64,000 nt of DNA from Aquabacter sp965279295. Its GTDB lineage: Bacteria > Pseudomonadota > Alphaproteobacteria > Rhizobiales > Xanthobacteraceae. The translations under genes and the position numbers were made by a program. Where the stretch lies: the NCBI GenBank assembly GCA_965279295.1, contig CBDIHQ010000010.1, one strand, 5' to 3'. Under the pieces are notes generated by a model that saw only the letters and a list, made by a program, of their open reading frames with translations, did not search any database and had not been told where the DNA came from. This document shows, in pieces, positions 17,328 to 26,736 of this stretch. Positions within the stretch are counted from its first letter, which is position 1. Each line of letters starts with the position of its first letter.

Positions 17328-18110
17328 TCAGACGAACTGCACGGCAACGCTACCGAGCGGGCCGAAGTCCGCATGGAGCGTATCGCCCTTCGCTGCCCAA
17401 ACCGGGCGGGTGAAGGAGCCGGACAGCATGAGATGTCCGGGCTCCAGCACAGTGCCAAAACGCCCGACTTTGTTGGCAAGCCAAGCGATGGCCATGGCGG
17501 GATGACCCAGGACCCCGGCGGCGAGGCCGGTCTCCTCGATCTCGGAATTTCGGTAGAACACCGCCCCTACCCAACGCAAATCCACGTCAGTCGGCCGCAC
17601 CGGTCGTCCGCCCAGCACGATGCCCGCCGCAGCGCCATTGTCGGCAACCGTATCGACGATCTTGCGCGGGTTCTGCACGCGCGCATCGATGATCTCGATG
17701 GAGGGCACCACCCATTCAGTTGCGCGCAGCACGTCCACCAATCCGATGCCGGGTCCTTTCAGGGGCTCCTTCAAAATGAAGGTCAGTTCCGGTTCGACCC
17801 GAGGTACGCAGAAATCATCGAATTTCACCTTGGCCCCGTCGTTGAGGAGCATGGTGTCGAGGAGATGGCCGTAGTCCGGTTCGTCTATGAGGGAAGAGGC
17901 CTGCATCGCCTTGGAAGTCAGGCCGATTTTATGGCCTATCAGCTTCGCGCCGTTCCTGATCTTGTGCTCGGTTACCATGCTGGAGATGGCATACGAATCT
18001 TCGATCTCTATGCCGGGATACTGCTTTGATAACTGCACAGCGGGTGTGCGAGTGCTTTCGGCCTCAAGGAGAATCTCAACGGCCTTTTGACGTTCGGCGA
18101 GGGTCAGCAT
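17328..18110 (-). CDS. 2-oxo-4-enoate / 2-oxo-hept-3-ene-1,7-dioate hydratase family protein
   Basis: 260 residues, the full size of the MhpD/HpaH/HpcG family. The metal ligands are Glu106 and Glu108 in PRVEPELTFIL and Glu139 in VPSIEIIDARV, with LIGHKIGLTSKAMQ and GLAAGVLGHPAMAIAWLANK as other family signatures. It adds water to a 2-hydroxy-dienoate ring-fission product to give a 4-hydroxy-2-oxo acid, the substrate of the aldolase encoded next. The position just upstream of the aldolase agrees with that. Distinguishing the C5 (catechol) from the C7 (homoprotocatechuate) branch needs phylogeny. Confidence 0.88.
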   Translation of the reverse strand: MLTLAERQKAVEILLEAESTRTPAVQLSKQYPGIEIEDSYAISSMVTEHKIRNGAKLIGHKIGLTSKAMQASSLIDEPDYGHLLDTMLLNDGAKVKFDDFCVPRVEPELTFILKEPLKGPGIGLVDVLRATEWVVPSIEIIDARVQNPRKIVDTVADNGAAAGIVLGGRPVRPTDVDLRWVGAVFYRNSEIEETGLAAGVLGHPAMAIAWLANKVGRFGTVLEPGHLMLSGSFTRPVWAAKGDTLHADFGPLGSVAVQFV

Positions 18111-18152
18111 GATGGTCCATTGGGCTAGAAAAGGGAGGGAACGGCAAGGGGC

Positions 18153-18845
18153 TCAGAGGCTAGGCAGCTCGTGTCGGCTCATGGAAAGGCGGATCTGGTC
18201 TGCGGTGCGTAGAATATGCGCTTCAGCGAGGCGACAGGCTTTCAAGTGCTGGCGGTTAATCGCGGCGCGATAGATGGCGAGATGTTCCTCATGAACGTCC
18301 CGCCGACCACCCGAGACCAGGCGCGAGACCCGACGATAGCGCTCAGACTGCTGGTACAACTGTTCACACAGGCGCGTGAGATTGGGCGAACCCGAGCCGG
18401 AGACGAGCGCTGAATGAAAGGTGTGGTTGCGTTCCTCCCATTCATTGAGCAGTGCGGAAGATCGCTCTTTTCCGGGTGGGGGGAGACCTTCCTCGAGCTG
18501 AGACAGGCGCTCGAAAGCCTCCACCACGCGCCGCTCCCATGCCGCCGCCCCTTTTACGATGGAGGCGCTTAGGGCTTCGGTCTCCACCATGGCCCTGACC
18601 CGCGAAACGTCATCGATCTCATCCATCGGCAACGGCGCGACCCAGAAGCCGCGTTGGGCCTCGGATACGACAAGCAGGTCTCCTTGCAAGCGAGCCAAGG
18701 CCTCGCGCAAAGGCGACATGCCGACAGCACAGTCCTTCACCAAAGCCTCAAGCTTCAGCTTTTGGCCCGCAGCTAGGTGGCCATCCAGAATTTCGGCCCG
18801 CAGTTTTCGATAGGCCTTGTCGGCCAGGGTCTTATCTGCGCCCAC
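18153..18845 (-). CDS. GntR-family regulator, FadR/FCD subfamily
   Basis: 230 residues. The N-terminal winged helix (about 5-70) contains YRKLRAEILDGHLAAGQKLK and MSPLREALARLQGDLLV. An all-helical FCD ligand domain (about 80-220) follows, with the metal-binding-type residues Asp/His in NHTFHSAL and the C-terminal DVHEEHLAIYRAAINR and AEAHI. It starts with GTG 18845. It precedes the hydratase-aldolase pair on the same strand and faces the Bug receptor gene across a 245-base gap containing AT-rich palindromes. It probably represses both divergent units until an acid effector binds. Confidence 0.9.
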   Translation of the reverse strand: MGADKTLADKAYRKLRAEILDGHLAAGQKLKLEALVKDCAVGMSPLREALARLQGDLLVVSEAQRGFWVAPLPMDEIDDVSRVRAMVETEALSASIVKGAAAWERRVVEAFERLSQLEEGLPPPGKERSSALLNEWEERNHTFHSALVSGSGSPNLTRLCEQLYQQSERYRRVSRLVSGGRRDVHEEHLAIYRAAINRQHLKACRLAEAHILRTADQIRLSMSRHELPSL

Positions 18846-18888
18846 GGCGACCGCCTCCGTTCACTCGCACCCCAAGGCGTAGCTAAAA

Positions 18889-18900
18889 ATTCCGAAATTA
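18889..18900. promoter_or_regulatory. Imperfect palindrome, candidate GntR operator 1
   Basis: AATTCCGAAATT differs by one central base from the core of the perfect palindrome at 18950-18963 and lies 44 bases upstream of the gntR start. Two related sites in one divergent control region fit autoregulation by the GntR protein. Assignment is by symmetry and location only. Confidence 0.4.
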
Positions 18901-18949
18901 CAACCGAAATTTGACGAGATAGGGCTAGAAATTGAGACGTAAGTTCGGC

Positions 18950-18963
18950 TAATTTCGAAATTA
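18950..18963. promoter_or_regulatory. Perfect 14-base palindrome, candidate GntR operator 2
   Basis: TAATTTCGAAATTA is perfectly self-complementary. It sits midway between the divergent gntR and Bug receptor genes, about 50 bases from the related site at 18889-18900. FadR/FCD-type regulators usually bind short symmetric sites of this size. Confidence 0.45.
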
Positions 18964-19090
18964 AGAAGGCATAGGAAGATCAGAGGTGCGCCCTGACGAG
19001 CTGCCGGACGATCGACGCAAGTGCCCAAATAACTGGCCACGCGCATCAAGGCTGGAAATCAAATCCAAGCTGAAGACCTGGGAGAGACGA

Positions 19091-20065
19091 ATGACGATGA
19101 GAGCGGTTCTTGTGGGCGCTGGCCTTGCCTGCGCCTTGGCGTTTAGCCATGTGGCTCAGGCAGAAACCTATCCCGATAAACTGATCAAGATTGTCGCTCC
19201 ATTTCCCGCAGGCGGCGTCGTCGATGTGTTGGCGCGGGCGCTCGGCCAGGAATTATCGAAATCCATGGGGCAGCCGGTCGTTATCGAGAACCGCCCCGGC
19301 GCCGGAGGCAATATCGGAGCCGAATCCGTCGCGAAGTCCCCGCCGGACGGTTACACGCTGATGATGGTCTCTCCCGGCATCCTCAGCATCAACCAATTCC
19401 TCTATAAGAAAATGCCCTTCAATCCTGAGACCGCCTTCGAACTGATCTCTCTTGTCGCCGACATGCCAATGCTGGTTGTGTTGGGTAGCAAGAGTGAGTT
19501 CCAGACCTTGAAAGCATTTATCGAGGCGGCCAAAGCTCAGCCAGATACGATCAATTTTGGGTCGGCTGGTTATGGGACGACAGGTCATCTGGGGATGGAA
19601 TTGCTTTCCTACACGGCGGGCATCAAGCTTCGTCACACGCCCTACAAGGGCGCGGCTCCAGCAGTGAATGACCTACTCGGCGGTCACATCGACGGAGTGG
19701 TGGATAATCCCCCGACCGTCATGGCCTATATTCAGTCCGGGGCATTCCGCGCTTTGGCCGTGGCGAGTGACGTTCGGCTACCTTCCCTGCCCAATGTTCC
19801 GACATCTGCCGAAGCCGGCTTGCCCGAGTGGCGTGTGTCGTCGTGGTTCGGTCTTGTCGCACCGGCCAAAACGGCCCCTGCGATCATCAATCGGCTCTAC
19901 GAGGAAGTCCGCAAGGCGATTTCCCAGCCGGCGATGATCAAGCTCGGCGCCGATATGGGCCTCGTTCTCGTTGGCGGTACGCCCGCGCAGTTCGATGCCT
20001 TGGCCAAGGAAGAACGCACCAAATGGAGCGAACTCGTCGCGAAGGCGAAGATCACGCTCGACTGA
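19091..20065 (+). CDS. Bug/TctC-family periplasmic solute-binding protein (first copy)
   Basis: 324 residues. The signal peptide MTMRAVLVGAGLACALAFSH ends near AQA|ETYPDK. The mature part has the family hallmarks IVAPFPAGGVVDVLAR, ENRPGAGGNIGAE, VAKSPPDGYTL and TPYKGAAPAVNDLLGGHIDG. These proteins capture carboxylates or aromatic acids for tripartite (TctAB) carriers, but no membrane partner is encoded in this window. ATG 19091 follows a GGGAGAGACGA site. It is divergent from gntR and beside the dioxygenase, so it probably binds the substrate of the pathway. Confidence 0.9.
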   Translation: MTMRAVLVGAGLACALAFSHVAQAETYPDKLIKIVAPFPAGGVVDVLARALGQELSKSMGQPVVIENRPGAGGNIGAESVAKSPPDGYTLMMVSPGILSINQFLYKKMPFNPETAFELISLVADMPMLVVLGSKSEFQTLKAFIEAAKAQPDTINFGSAGYGTTGHLGMELLSYTAGIKLRHTPYKGAAPAVNDLLGGHIDGVVDNPPTVMAYIQSGAFRALAVASDVRLPSLPNVPTSAEAGLPEWRVSSWFGLVAPAKTAPAIINRLYEEVRKAISQPAMIKLGADMGLVLVGGTPAQFDALAKEERTKWSELVAKAKITLD

Positions 20066-20091
20066 ACCCCGGTACCAGCCGAGCGTAAGTT

Positions 20092-21000
20092 TCAATCTAG
20101 GTGATGTCCTCCCTCGATAAATGGGAAGAAAGATTGGGCCTTTTTAACGCGTTCGCTGGGGCCCGGGGTCAAACCCCAGTGATCCAAGCGGCCTGGCGGC
20201 CAACGCCACTCCTCCGGTCGGCGAATTGGGTAGTTGTCGTCGATTTGCGCGACTTCGGTCGTGTACTCCAGCGGCAACTCACCCGGTCCGCAGAAGTAGG
20301 CAAACACATTGTTGCCAGGCCCATGACGACCGGGGCCCCATTCGACGGGATGACCATGATCACGCATGCGTCCGATGCCCAGCATCAACGACTCGGTGTC
20401 GGGAACTTCGAAAGCAACGTGATTGAGAAGCGCGTTATCGGAAAAACCGAGGACAAGGCTGTGATGATCAGTACCGCAACGCAAAAATCGGAACATTCGG
20501 GTTTGATCGGAAAGCTTGAAATCCAACACTTCGGTCATGAAGCGATAGGAAGCGTCATTGTCCCGGCAGTTCAGGTTCACATGCGCAAGCTTGGTGGGAC
20601 GATCGACGACACACCCGCGCCCCGTATTTCGCTCCATGCCATGGACAAGGCTGAAGTTACGGCCTTCCGGATCAACAAATCCAAAGCCGTACCCGCCACC
20701 CGGGCTCGTGAGAACACGCGGCGGGCCGTCAACGCTGTGGCCCGAGGCAGCAACGCGTTGGTAGGCCAGATCGACCGCAGCGCGCGATGCACCTTCGAGC
20801 CGAATACGGACAAGTCCGCTTCGCTCGGACTGACGCAGCACCAAAACGCTGAACGGCGCGCCGCTGGCGCGGAAATGGAGCTGTCCACCCACATCCTGAG
20901 CCACCTCGAGATTCCAAGCATGCTCGAAAAACCGTCTGGCTTCCGCAAGGTCGGTCACGGCCAGATCGACCGCCTCCACGGATTGCACGATTTCACTCAT
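20092..21000 (-). CDS. VOC-fold extradiol-type dioxygenase
   Basis: 302 residues with two VOC modules (about 5-120 and 135-260), the layout of type I extradiol dioxygenases. The expected iron ligands are present in the C-terminal module: His140 in LAHVNLNC, His194 in LNHVAFEVP and Glu245 in LPLEYTTEV. His180 in GTDHHSLVLG resembles the catalytic acid/base region. The predicted reaction is meta-cleavage of a catecholic or dihydroxypyridine-like ring with O2. The start is MSEIV at 21000; a frame from 21036 adds unlikely residues. It is convergent with the Bug gene and divergent from the MetX-like hydrolase across an AT-rich 95-base gap. The ring substrate is unknown. Confidence 0.85.
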   Translation of the reverse strand: MSEIVQSVEAVDLAVTDLAEARRFFEHAWNLEVAQDVGGQLHFRASGAPFSVLVLRQSERSGLVRIRLEGASRAAVDLAYQRVAASGHSVDGPPRVLTSPGGGYGFGFVDPEGRNFSLVHGMERNTGRGCVVDRPTKLAHVNLNCRDNDASYRFMTEVLDFKLSDQTRMFRFLRCGTDHHSLVLGFSDNALLNHVAFEVPDTESLMLGIGRMRDHGHPVEWGPGRHGPGNNVFAYFCGPGELPLEYTTEVAQIDDNYPIRRPEEWRWPPGRLDHWGLTPGPSERVKKAQSFFPFIEGGHHLD

Positions 21001-21095
21001 TATATTGGCACTCCATGTCGAATTTATTGAATTCATATTGGCGTATAAATATGAAAGTCAATTTTTATATATAAAAATATTATTTATTCCGAAAA

Positions 21096-22136
21096 ATGAC
21101 AGAATATAAAATGAAAGATCTGGATATAATGAATAGAGCGGTCTTCGATACGTACGAGATATCCGATTTTTTGCTTGAGGGAGGAGATGTATTTAAAAGT
21201 GTCCGCCTTAACTACATGACGCTCGGTACGCCGAGGAGGGATGCGGCCGGCCGCATTGAGAATGCGGCCTTGCTCCTGCACAACACCACCGGTAGCAGCC
21301 GGGAGTGGTTCTCACCGGCGCTTGGCGGAGAACTCTTTGGTGAAGGGCAGGCGTTGGATGCCTCGCGCTTCTTCCTGATCATGCCCGATGCAATAGGCTT
21401 TGGCGGCTCAAGCAAGCCGAGTGACGGCCTCCGCGCACGATTTCCCCGGTTTCGCTACCACGACATTGTCGTGGCGCAGCATCGGCTGTTGACCGAGAAA
21501 TTGTGCGTCGACCACCTTCAGATGATCGTCGGCTTGTCGATGGGCGGGATGCTCGGTTGGCTGTGGGGCGGGCTATTTCCCGACTTTATGGACGCACTCG
21601 TGCCGATCGCCTGTCAGCCGGGCCCGATGAGCGGCCGAAACTGGCTACAGCGCAGAATGCAGATCGAGCTAATCCGTAACGATCCGGGCTGGCACGACGG
21701 TGATTATCGCGAGCAGCCCACCTATTATACGCGGGCGCCATTCGGGGCCCTTATGATTGCCAGCGCCGTCGATCTGCAGCGGCAAGCGCCCACGCGGCAA
21801 GCCGCCGACGCGCTTTATGCTCGTTTATGCGAGCGTGCCCAAGGCGCCGATGCCAACGATCGCCTCTACCAGCTTGAGTCATCGATGGACTATGATCCCA
21901 CGCCGCTTCTTGAACGCATTAATGCGCGCGTCCTCGCGCTCAATTTCGCCGATGACGAACTGAACCCTGCGGAGTTGGGCACTTTGGAAGCGGGTATCGC
22001 CAAGGTGAAAAATGGTCGCGCGGTAATCTTCCCCGCAGGGCCAAACTCCAAGGGCCACCACTCCGCCCTTCACGCGGCTCTCTGGAAAGCCGAACTAAAG
22101 GCCTTTGTCGATGAAGTGGTGACGCCTGATGATTGA
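21096..22136 (+). CDS. MetX-like alpha/beta hydrolase, possible C-C bond or ester hydrolase
   Basis: 346 residues with the fold and motifs of the homoserine O-acetyltransferase branch: YMTLGTPRRDAAGRIENAAL near the start and the nucleophile Ser in IVGLSMGGMLGW, with Asp in ALNFADDELNP and His in GHHSALHAALW completing the triad. Catabolic members of this branch hydrolyse esters or ring-fission products rather than making acetylhomoserine. Next to the dioxygenase, a role after ring cleavage is plausible but inferred. No strong ribosome binding site is seen before ATG 21096; an internal ATG at 21111 is possible. Confidence 0.75.
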   Translation: MTEYKMKDLDIMNRAVFDTYEISDFLLEGGDVFKSVRLNYMTLGTPRRDAAGRIENAALLLHNTTGSSREWFSPALGGELFGEGQALDASRFFLIMPDAIGFGGSSKPSDGLRARFPRFRYHDIVVAQHRLLTEKLCVDHLQMIVGLSMGGMLGWLWGGLFPDFMDALVPIACQPGPMSGRNWLQRRMQIELIRNDPGWHDGDYREQPTYYTRAPFGALMIASAVDLQRQAPTRQAADALYARLCERAQGADANDRLYQLESSMDYDPTPLLERINARVLALNFADDELNPAELGTLEAGIAKVKNGRAVIFPAGPNSKGHHSALHAALWKAELKAFVDEVVTPDD

Positions 22137-22230
22137 TCTATGAGCGAAGGAACATCGCGGGCTAGCAGGCCTTGAGTTCCAATCATGATTCAGAAAAACC
22201 TGAAGGCAATTCGTTCAATGCATAGTTTAA

Positions 22231-23130
22231 AGCCCGTTTGGAAAATCAGAGATGGGCATTTCTCCGGGCAAGATTGCCACCCATAGCAACGAGGATCATG
22301 GCCTTTGATACGTCGATGCGGCACTCGTAGTCACGCGCGTGGCGACGCCAACGTGTCATCCAGCCGAAGGTTCGCTCCACGCCCCAGCGGCGCGGCAGAA
22401 CCTCGAAGTCCTGCGCGCCGTCGCGGCGGCGGATGATCTTGACGACGAAATCGAGATAGGCGGCCTTGTCCATCAGATTGAGCCGGTCGTAGGCGGCGTC
22501 GGCGAAGAGATGCTTCACCAGGGCCAGCGTTTGCTGGATGGCGTCAAGAATGTCCTGTGCGCCAGCGCTGTCGGAGATACCATCGCACGTCAGATTGACT
22601 ATAAGAAGCTGCCCGAAGGTGTCGACCGCGATTTGGCGCTTGCGCCCGACGATCTTCTTGCCCGCATCGTAAGCCCCTGGCTTCAGCTTATGGAGGCTTG
22701 ACCGATAGACTGTCGATGACAGGGACCGTCGGGCTCGCCACGCGCCCGGCCCGCTCACGCATCAGTCGACAGCGTGGATGGTCTGGAGCAGGAAAGCGAC
22801 GTGCCAACGCGCTGAACCAACCATAGACCGTGCGCCATTGCTGGGAAATGAATCAGCGGAATCCGCCAGCCGCAACACGAACGCACCAGATAGCGTAACG
22901 CATTGATCACCTTCCGGAACTCGACCGCGCGGGGCCGTCCGCGACGCCCGGGACCCGGCATCAAAGGCGCCATCCGCTCCCCTTCGTCATCCGTCAGATC
23001 CGACGATAGAGCTTCGTCTTCGGGCGATCCTGGCCATCCGGCCTCGCTGCTCTGGTGTCCACATCGAGAGCTTGAATCATAATCCCCGCCCCGCTGGAAT
23101 CCTGCGGCATCCGAATTTCCAAACGGCACC
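22231..23130 (-). mobile_element. IS5-family element, degenerate
   Basis: The ends are related inverted repeats: CCGTTTGGAAAATCAGA near 22234-22250 against CCGTTTGGAAATTCGGA read inward from about 23126. The transposase gene on the minus strand is broken by several frame changes. Pieces read ALDVDTRAARPDGQD, SDLTDDEGERMAPLMPGPGR, INALRYLVRSCCGWR, GAYDAGKKIVGRKRQIAVDT and VLPRRWGVERTFGWMTRWRR. The parts spell an IS5-type DDE transposase of about 270 residues, but no frame is complete, so it is immobile on its own. It lies directly against the 3' end of the LysR gene at 23130. No clear target duplication was found. Confidence 0.82.
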
Positions 23131-24053
23131 TAACTACGAGCCGCCCCTGTTGGTGGGTTGCACAGAACCGAGCGCAGCTGGGCGATGAAGTCCCGCACCA
23201 GGGGAGAGACGGGGACTGCCCCGTCACGAAACACGCCCACCGGAATACTCGCCGCTAATCCGGGTATACTCTCAGTTATTGCAACCAATCCTGGCTTATT
23301 GCCCAGCATCCGTTGCGGCAACATGCATACGAAATCGGCGCCCTCCAGCATATTCATCTGCGCGGCAAATGACTCCACCTCGAACGCAACATTTATCTCG
23401 CCAAAACCCGCGAGATGCAAAGCAGTTTCGGTTAATTCTCTAGCGAAGCTGCCGGAAGGGGATTTGATCCAGCTGTAATGATTAATATCAGTGACGGCAA
23501 TGCTCGATTTCGACAGAAGCGGGTGCCCCTTGCGGACAAATATCTCCAACTTGTCCTCGAAAAGCGGCTCAGAAATAATGCCCGCAGGAGCCTCTTTGAT
23601 TCTCAGAACTCCGACATATAGATCAATGACGTTTCCGATCAGATCGAAGGGCGGAGTGGCCGAATTGGACGCGGTCAATTTTACATGAACGTTGGGCCGC
23701 GATTTCAGGAACGACGACATGATATTTGGCAGAAGATAGGTCGCAATTGCGGGAGGAGCACCGACGAGCAGGTTGATCTTCCGCGCGCGGATCAGCTCGT
23801 CGACCTCTCTCCCAGCCTTCTCCTCTAGCCCCGCGATGGTGGTGCCATAGTCCGCCAGCACCATTGCTAGTTGCGTGGGCGTGGTGCCGAACGAACTCCT
23901 ACGAAACAGGGTGCCGCCGATGCGCCCCTCCAGATCCTTGATGCTTTTAGAAAGTGCCGGCTGAGTCAGGCCAATCTTTTGCGCTGCAACAGTGAATGAC
24001 CGCGCTTCAACGACAGCGGCGAGATGCACGAGTTGCCGGGCCGAACATTTCAT
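23130..24053 (-). CDS. LysR-family transcriptional regulator
   Basis: 307 residues. The N-terminal HTH (1-60) includes QLVHLAAVVEARSFTVAAQK, TQPALSKSIKDLEGRIGG and TLFRRS, followed by a type 2 periplasmic-binding-like effector domain. The start is ATG 24053, preceded by a strong GGAGGAGG site. It is divergent from the first DHPON-hydrolase-like gene and probably controls it together with the Bug gene behind it. The stop at 23130 touches the end of the IS element, so the last residues may have been altered. Confidence 0.9.
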   Translation of the reverse strand: MKCSARQLVHLAAVVEARSFTVAAQKIGLTQPALSKSIKDLEGRIGGTLFRRSSFGTTPTQLAMVLADYGTTIAGLEEKAGREVDELIRARKINLLVGAPPAIATYLLPNIMSSFLKSRPNVHVKLTASNSATPPFDLIGNVIDLYVGVLRIKEAPAGIISEPLFEDKLEIFVRKGHPLLSKSSIAVTDINHYSWIKSPSGSFARELTETALHLAGFGEINVAFEVESFAAQMNMLEGADFVCMLPQRMLGNKPGLVAITESIPGLAASIPVGVFRDGAVPVSPLVRDFIAQLRSVLCNPPTGAARS

Positions 24054-24316
24054 CGCCTCCTCCAAACCAATTTAAGCATCTTATTTTCGTGCGCTGCTGC
24101 ACTTCGCTTCCCATTCATGAGCCAAGACACCGCGCGCCAACCCAACACCGCACGGGTATATATAACAAAAGTTATGACAAGATCACAATAAGAAATTTGA
24201 CTAGATACACTCGGTCTCGGAGACTTCGCCAGCTACACACGACCTTACGTCAACAGTTGATGTGTCTACGAAAACTTGTGCGACGCAGCAAATTGCGATG
24301 ATAATTGAGATGAAAT

Positions 24317-25564
24317 ATGACTGATAATGAAGAAATGAAGCGGTCCATGGCCCTGACGCGCCACCGCGATGGTCACCAGTATGTTCTCGACTGGATGATC
24401 CAAATGACCGGGAAGGAGCAGAATTGGGAGCAGGTCGAGGCGAAGCGGCGCTTCCCCCCGGAGGTTAAAACCCACGGGATGATAGGCCGGCTCCTATCAA
24501 AGCGCGGACTGCACAAGGAGCGCCTCGCTGGCGGTGCGGAGCGGCGCGGCCACCGGTATTCCGCCGCTGCCTTGTATTACGAGGCCGCAGAAGATTTCAG
24601 ATTGGCGCAGCACACCATTTTCCGCGACGACGACGCGGAGAAGATCTTCATGAACAACCGCATGGCGGCCTGCTACGATAAAGCCATTGAACTTTCCGGC
24701 GATCGTATCGAGCGCATCGACGTCGACTTCGAAGGCCATAAGATATCGGGGATCTTGCATCTCGCGCCTGGCACCGGCCCGAAGCCGACCATCGTGTATG
24801 CCCCTGGCATGGATATGACGAAGGAGGCCTTCCCGGCTCCAGGCAAGAATGCCTACGCCAAGCGCGGAATGAACATCCTGTCGATGGACGGCCCGGGTCA
24901 GGGCGTCTCAAACCTTCGGAAAATTCGCGCGACCGACAATAATTATGAGCGAGCTGCGTCGGCCTTTATCGATTACTTGGTCACCCGTCCCGATGTGGAT
25001 GCATCGAGACTAGGTGCGTCGGGCCGAAGCATGGGGTCGTTCTGGGCCATGCGCATTGCAGCCCACGACAAGCGTATCGCAGCAGTGGCGTCGGCTGTGG
25101 CTTGCTACGGACGCCGGTCCATGCACCTCCAGATGGCATCGCCGCGCTTCAAGCAAATTTACATGTATATGGCCGGAATGGACGACGAGGAGGTGTTCGA
25201 TGAGATGGCTGCAAAAATGCACCTTCTCGATCACGCGGCCAATATCACTGCCCGCACCTTAATGGTTACAGGCGAATACGACCCTCTTTCCTCCCTAGAG
25301 GATGCGCTTGAGGTGTTCGAACTTGTTCGCGGACCAAAGGAGCTTTGGGTCGTGGAGGATACGTTCCACGGCATGAATGATTACGACCATTTTGGCCAAA
25401 TGGACCACGAGACGTTGCTGGCTGACTGGTTGTCCGATGCACTCGCAGGCAAGGCCCCGGTCAAGGACAGCGCTCGCCTTCTGATCCAGAAGGACAAAGG
25501 CGACGGAATCTACGGCGAAGAGGTTGCCGGGTTCATGCTGCCTGAGCGCGCCCAATACATGTGA
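24317..25564 (+). CDS. Alpha/beta hydrolase resembling 2,6-dihydroxypseudooxynicotine hydrolase (copy A)
   Basis: 415 residues with a helical N-terminal cap (about 1-150) and a hydrolase core. The catalytic triad is readable: Ser238 in GASGRSMGSFW, Asp322 in VTGEYDPLSS and His351 in EDTFHGMNDYDHF. The DGPGQG motif near 191-196 and the long N-terminal domain match the DHPON hydrolase/DUF1100 type group, which cleaves a C-C bond beside a carbonyl. About four in five residues are the same as in the protein at 30136-31380. It is divergent from the LysR gene. The true substrate is unknown. Confidence 0.8.
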   Translation: MTDNEEMKRSMALTRHRDGHQYVLDWMIQMTGKEQNWEQVEAKRRFPPEVKTHGMIGRLLSKRGLHKERLAGGAERRGHRYSAAALYYEAAEDFRLAQHTIFRDDDAEKIFMNNRMAACYDKAIELSGDRIERIDVDFEGHKISGILHLAPGTGPKPTIVYAPGMDMTKEAFPAPGKNAYAKRGMNILSMDGPGQGVSNLRKIRATDNNYERAASAFIDYLVTRPDVDASRLGASGRSMGSFWAMRIAAHDKRIAAVASAVACYGRRSMHLQMASPRFKQIYMYMAGMDDEEVFDEMAAKMHLLDHAANITARTLMVTGEYDPLSSLEDALEVFELVRGPKELWVVEDTFHGMNDYDHFGQMDHETLLADWLSDALAGKAPVKDSARLLIQKDKGDGIYGEEVAGFMLPERAQYM

Positions 25565-25673
25565 TTCTTAAATACACATACAGTGTAAATATTGAAAATC
25601 AGAAGAAATACTTTGCTTGAGAGCTGCAGAAAAAAATCTGCAGCCGGAATCAAAAAAATATAAGGGGGAAAAC

Positions 25674-26642
25674 GTGGTTTCTTTTTTCAAAACCAAAATC
25701 GCCATGGCCTTGGCAATGATCGCGCTCTTAAGCGGCGGGGTGATGGCCGAGGAGAACAATCGTACCATTCGCATCATTGTCCCTTTCAATCCTGGCGGGT
25801 CGACCGACGTTACTGTCCGGATTGTTGCCGATGAGATGTCCAGAAGCATGGGCCGCTCTATCGTCATACTCAATCGCAACGGCGGAGCGGGCACAATCGG
25901 GCTCGGCGACGTTGCGCGCTCGGAGCCGGACGGTACGACGTACGGCGTCGCGAATATCTCCTTTGCAGTGAACCCGTTCGTCATAAAGAATATGATGTAC
26001 GACAGCGATACCGATTTTCGTTACGTGGGCATGATCGGCATCGTTCCACTGGTCGTGGCTGTTAATACCTCAGTAAAGGTAAATACTCTTGAGGAATTCA
26101 TCAGCTATGCCAAGGCCCATCCAGGTGCCATCCGACTGGGGTCTGCGGGATATCTCACCTCCAGCCACCTTGCGATCGAGCTGTTCACCAATAAAGCCGG
26201 CATCGATGTCACTCATGTTCCCTTCAAGGGTGCGGAATCAGTCACTGCTGCCGCCAGCGGACAGATTGATGCGATCATCTCTCCGGTCGCTGTAACACTT
26301 CCATTCATCAAGGATGGTCGGTTGAAGGCGCTGAGCGTATTCGCACCGACCCGACGCGATCAACTTTCAGATCTACGCACCATGACGCAAGTCGGATTTC
26401 ACGGCATGGAATTCGGCGATTGGATCGGCCTGGTTGCGCCCAAGGGTGTGGCCTCCAAGACCATCGACATGATGAATGCGGAACTCGTCAAGGCACTCAA
26501 CTCTCAGAACGTCCGCGACAAGCTCGCCAATATCGACGTCGTTGCGTATCCATCCACGCCCGACGAGATGAAGACCTTCGTGAAGGAGCAGATGATCCTT
26601 TGGAAGGAGATCGTGAAAGAAAACAACATCAAGATGCAGTAA
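25674..26642 (+). CDS. Bug/TctC-family periplasmic solute-binding protein (second copy)
   Basis: 322 residues starting at GTG 25674 after a good AAGGGGGA site. A signal peptide (about 25 residues, ending near VMA|EENN) precedes RIIVPFNPGGSTDVTVRIV, VILNRNGGAGTIGLGDVA and HVPFKGAESVTAAASGQIDA, all typical of the family. It differs clearly from the 19091 protein, so the two probably recognise different ligands or forms. It lies 109 bases after hydrolase copy A on the same strand. Confidence 0.9.
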   Translation: MVSFFKTKIAMALAMIALLSGGVMAEENNRTIRIIVPFNPGGSTDVTVRIVADEMSRSMGRSIVILNRNGGAGTIGLGDVARSEPDGTTYGVANISFAVNPFVIKNMMYDSDTDFRYVGMIGIVPLVVAVNTSVKVNTLEEFISYAKAHPGAIRLGSAGYLTSSHLAIELFTNKAGIDVTHVPFKGAESVTAAASGQIDAIISPVAVTLPFIKDGRLKALSVFAPTRRDQLSDLRTMTQVGFHGMEFGDWIGLVAPKGVASKTIDMMNAELVKALNSQNVRDKLANIDVVAYPSTPDEMKTFVKEQMILWKEIVKENNIKMQ

Positions 26643-26736
26643 ATCACCTGTTCGAAAATATATATAATTTCCTGATGACTGATGCACGAAGCGGAGCAGT
26701 CCGCTTCTCGCAGAGACATGCCTAGGACGAAAGAAC

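Noticed and set aside
20101..21030. Plus-strand frame of 309 codons opposite the VOC dioxygenase
   Set aside because: The minus-strand product has both VOC modules and the iron ligands; the plus-strand product resembles no family.
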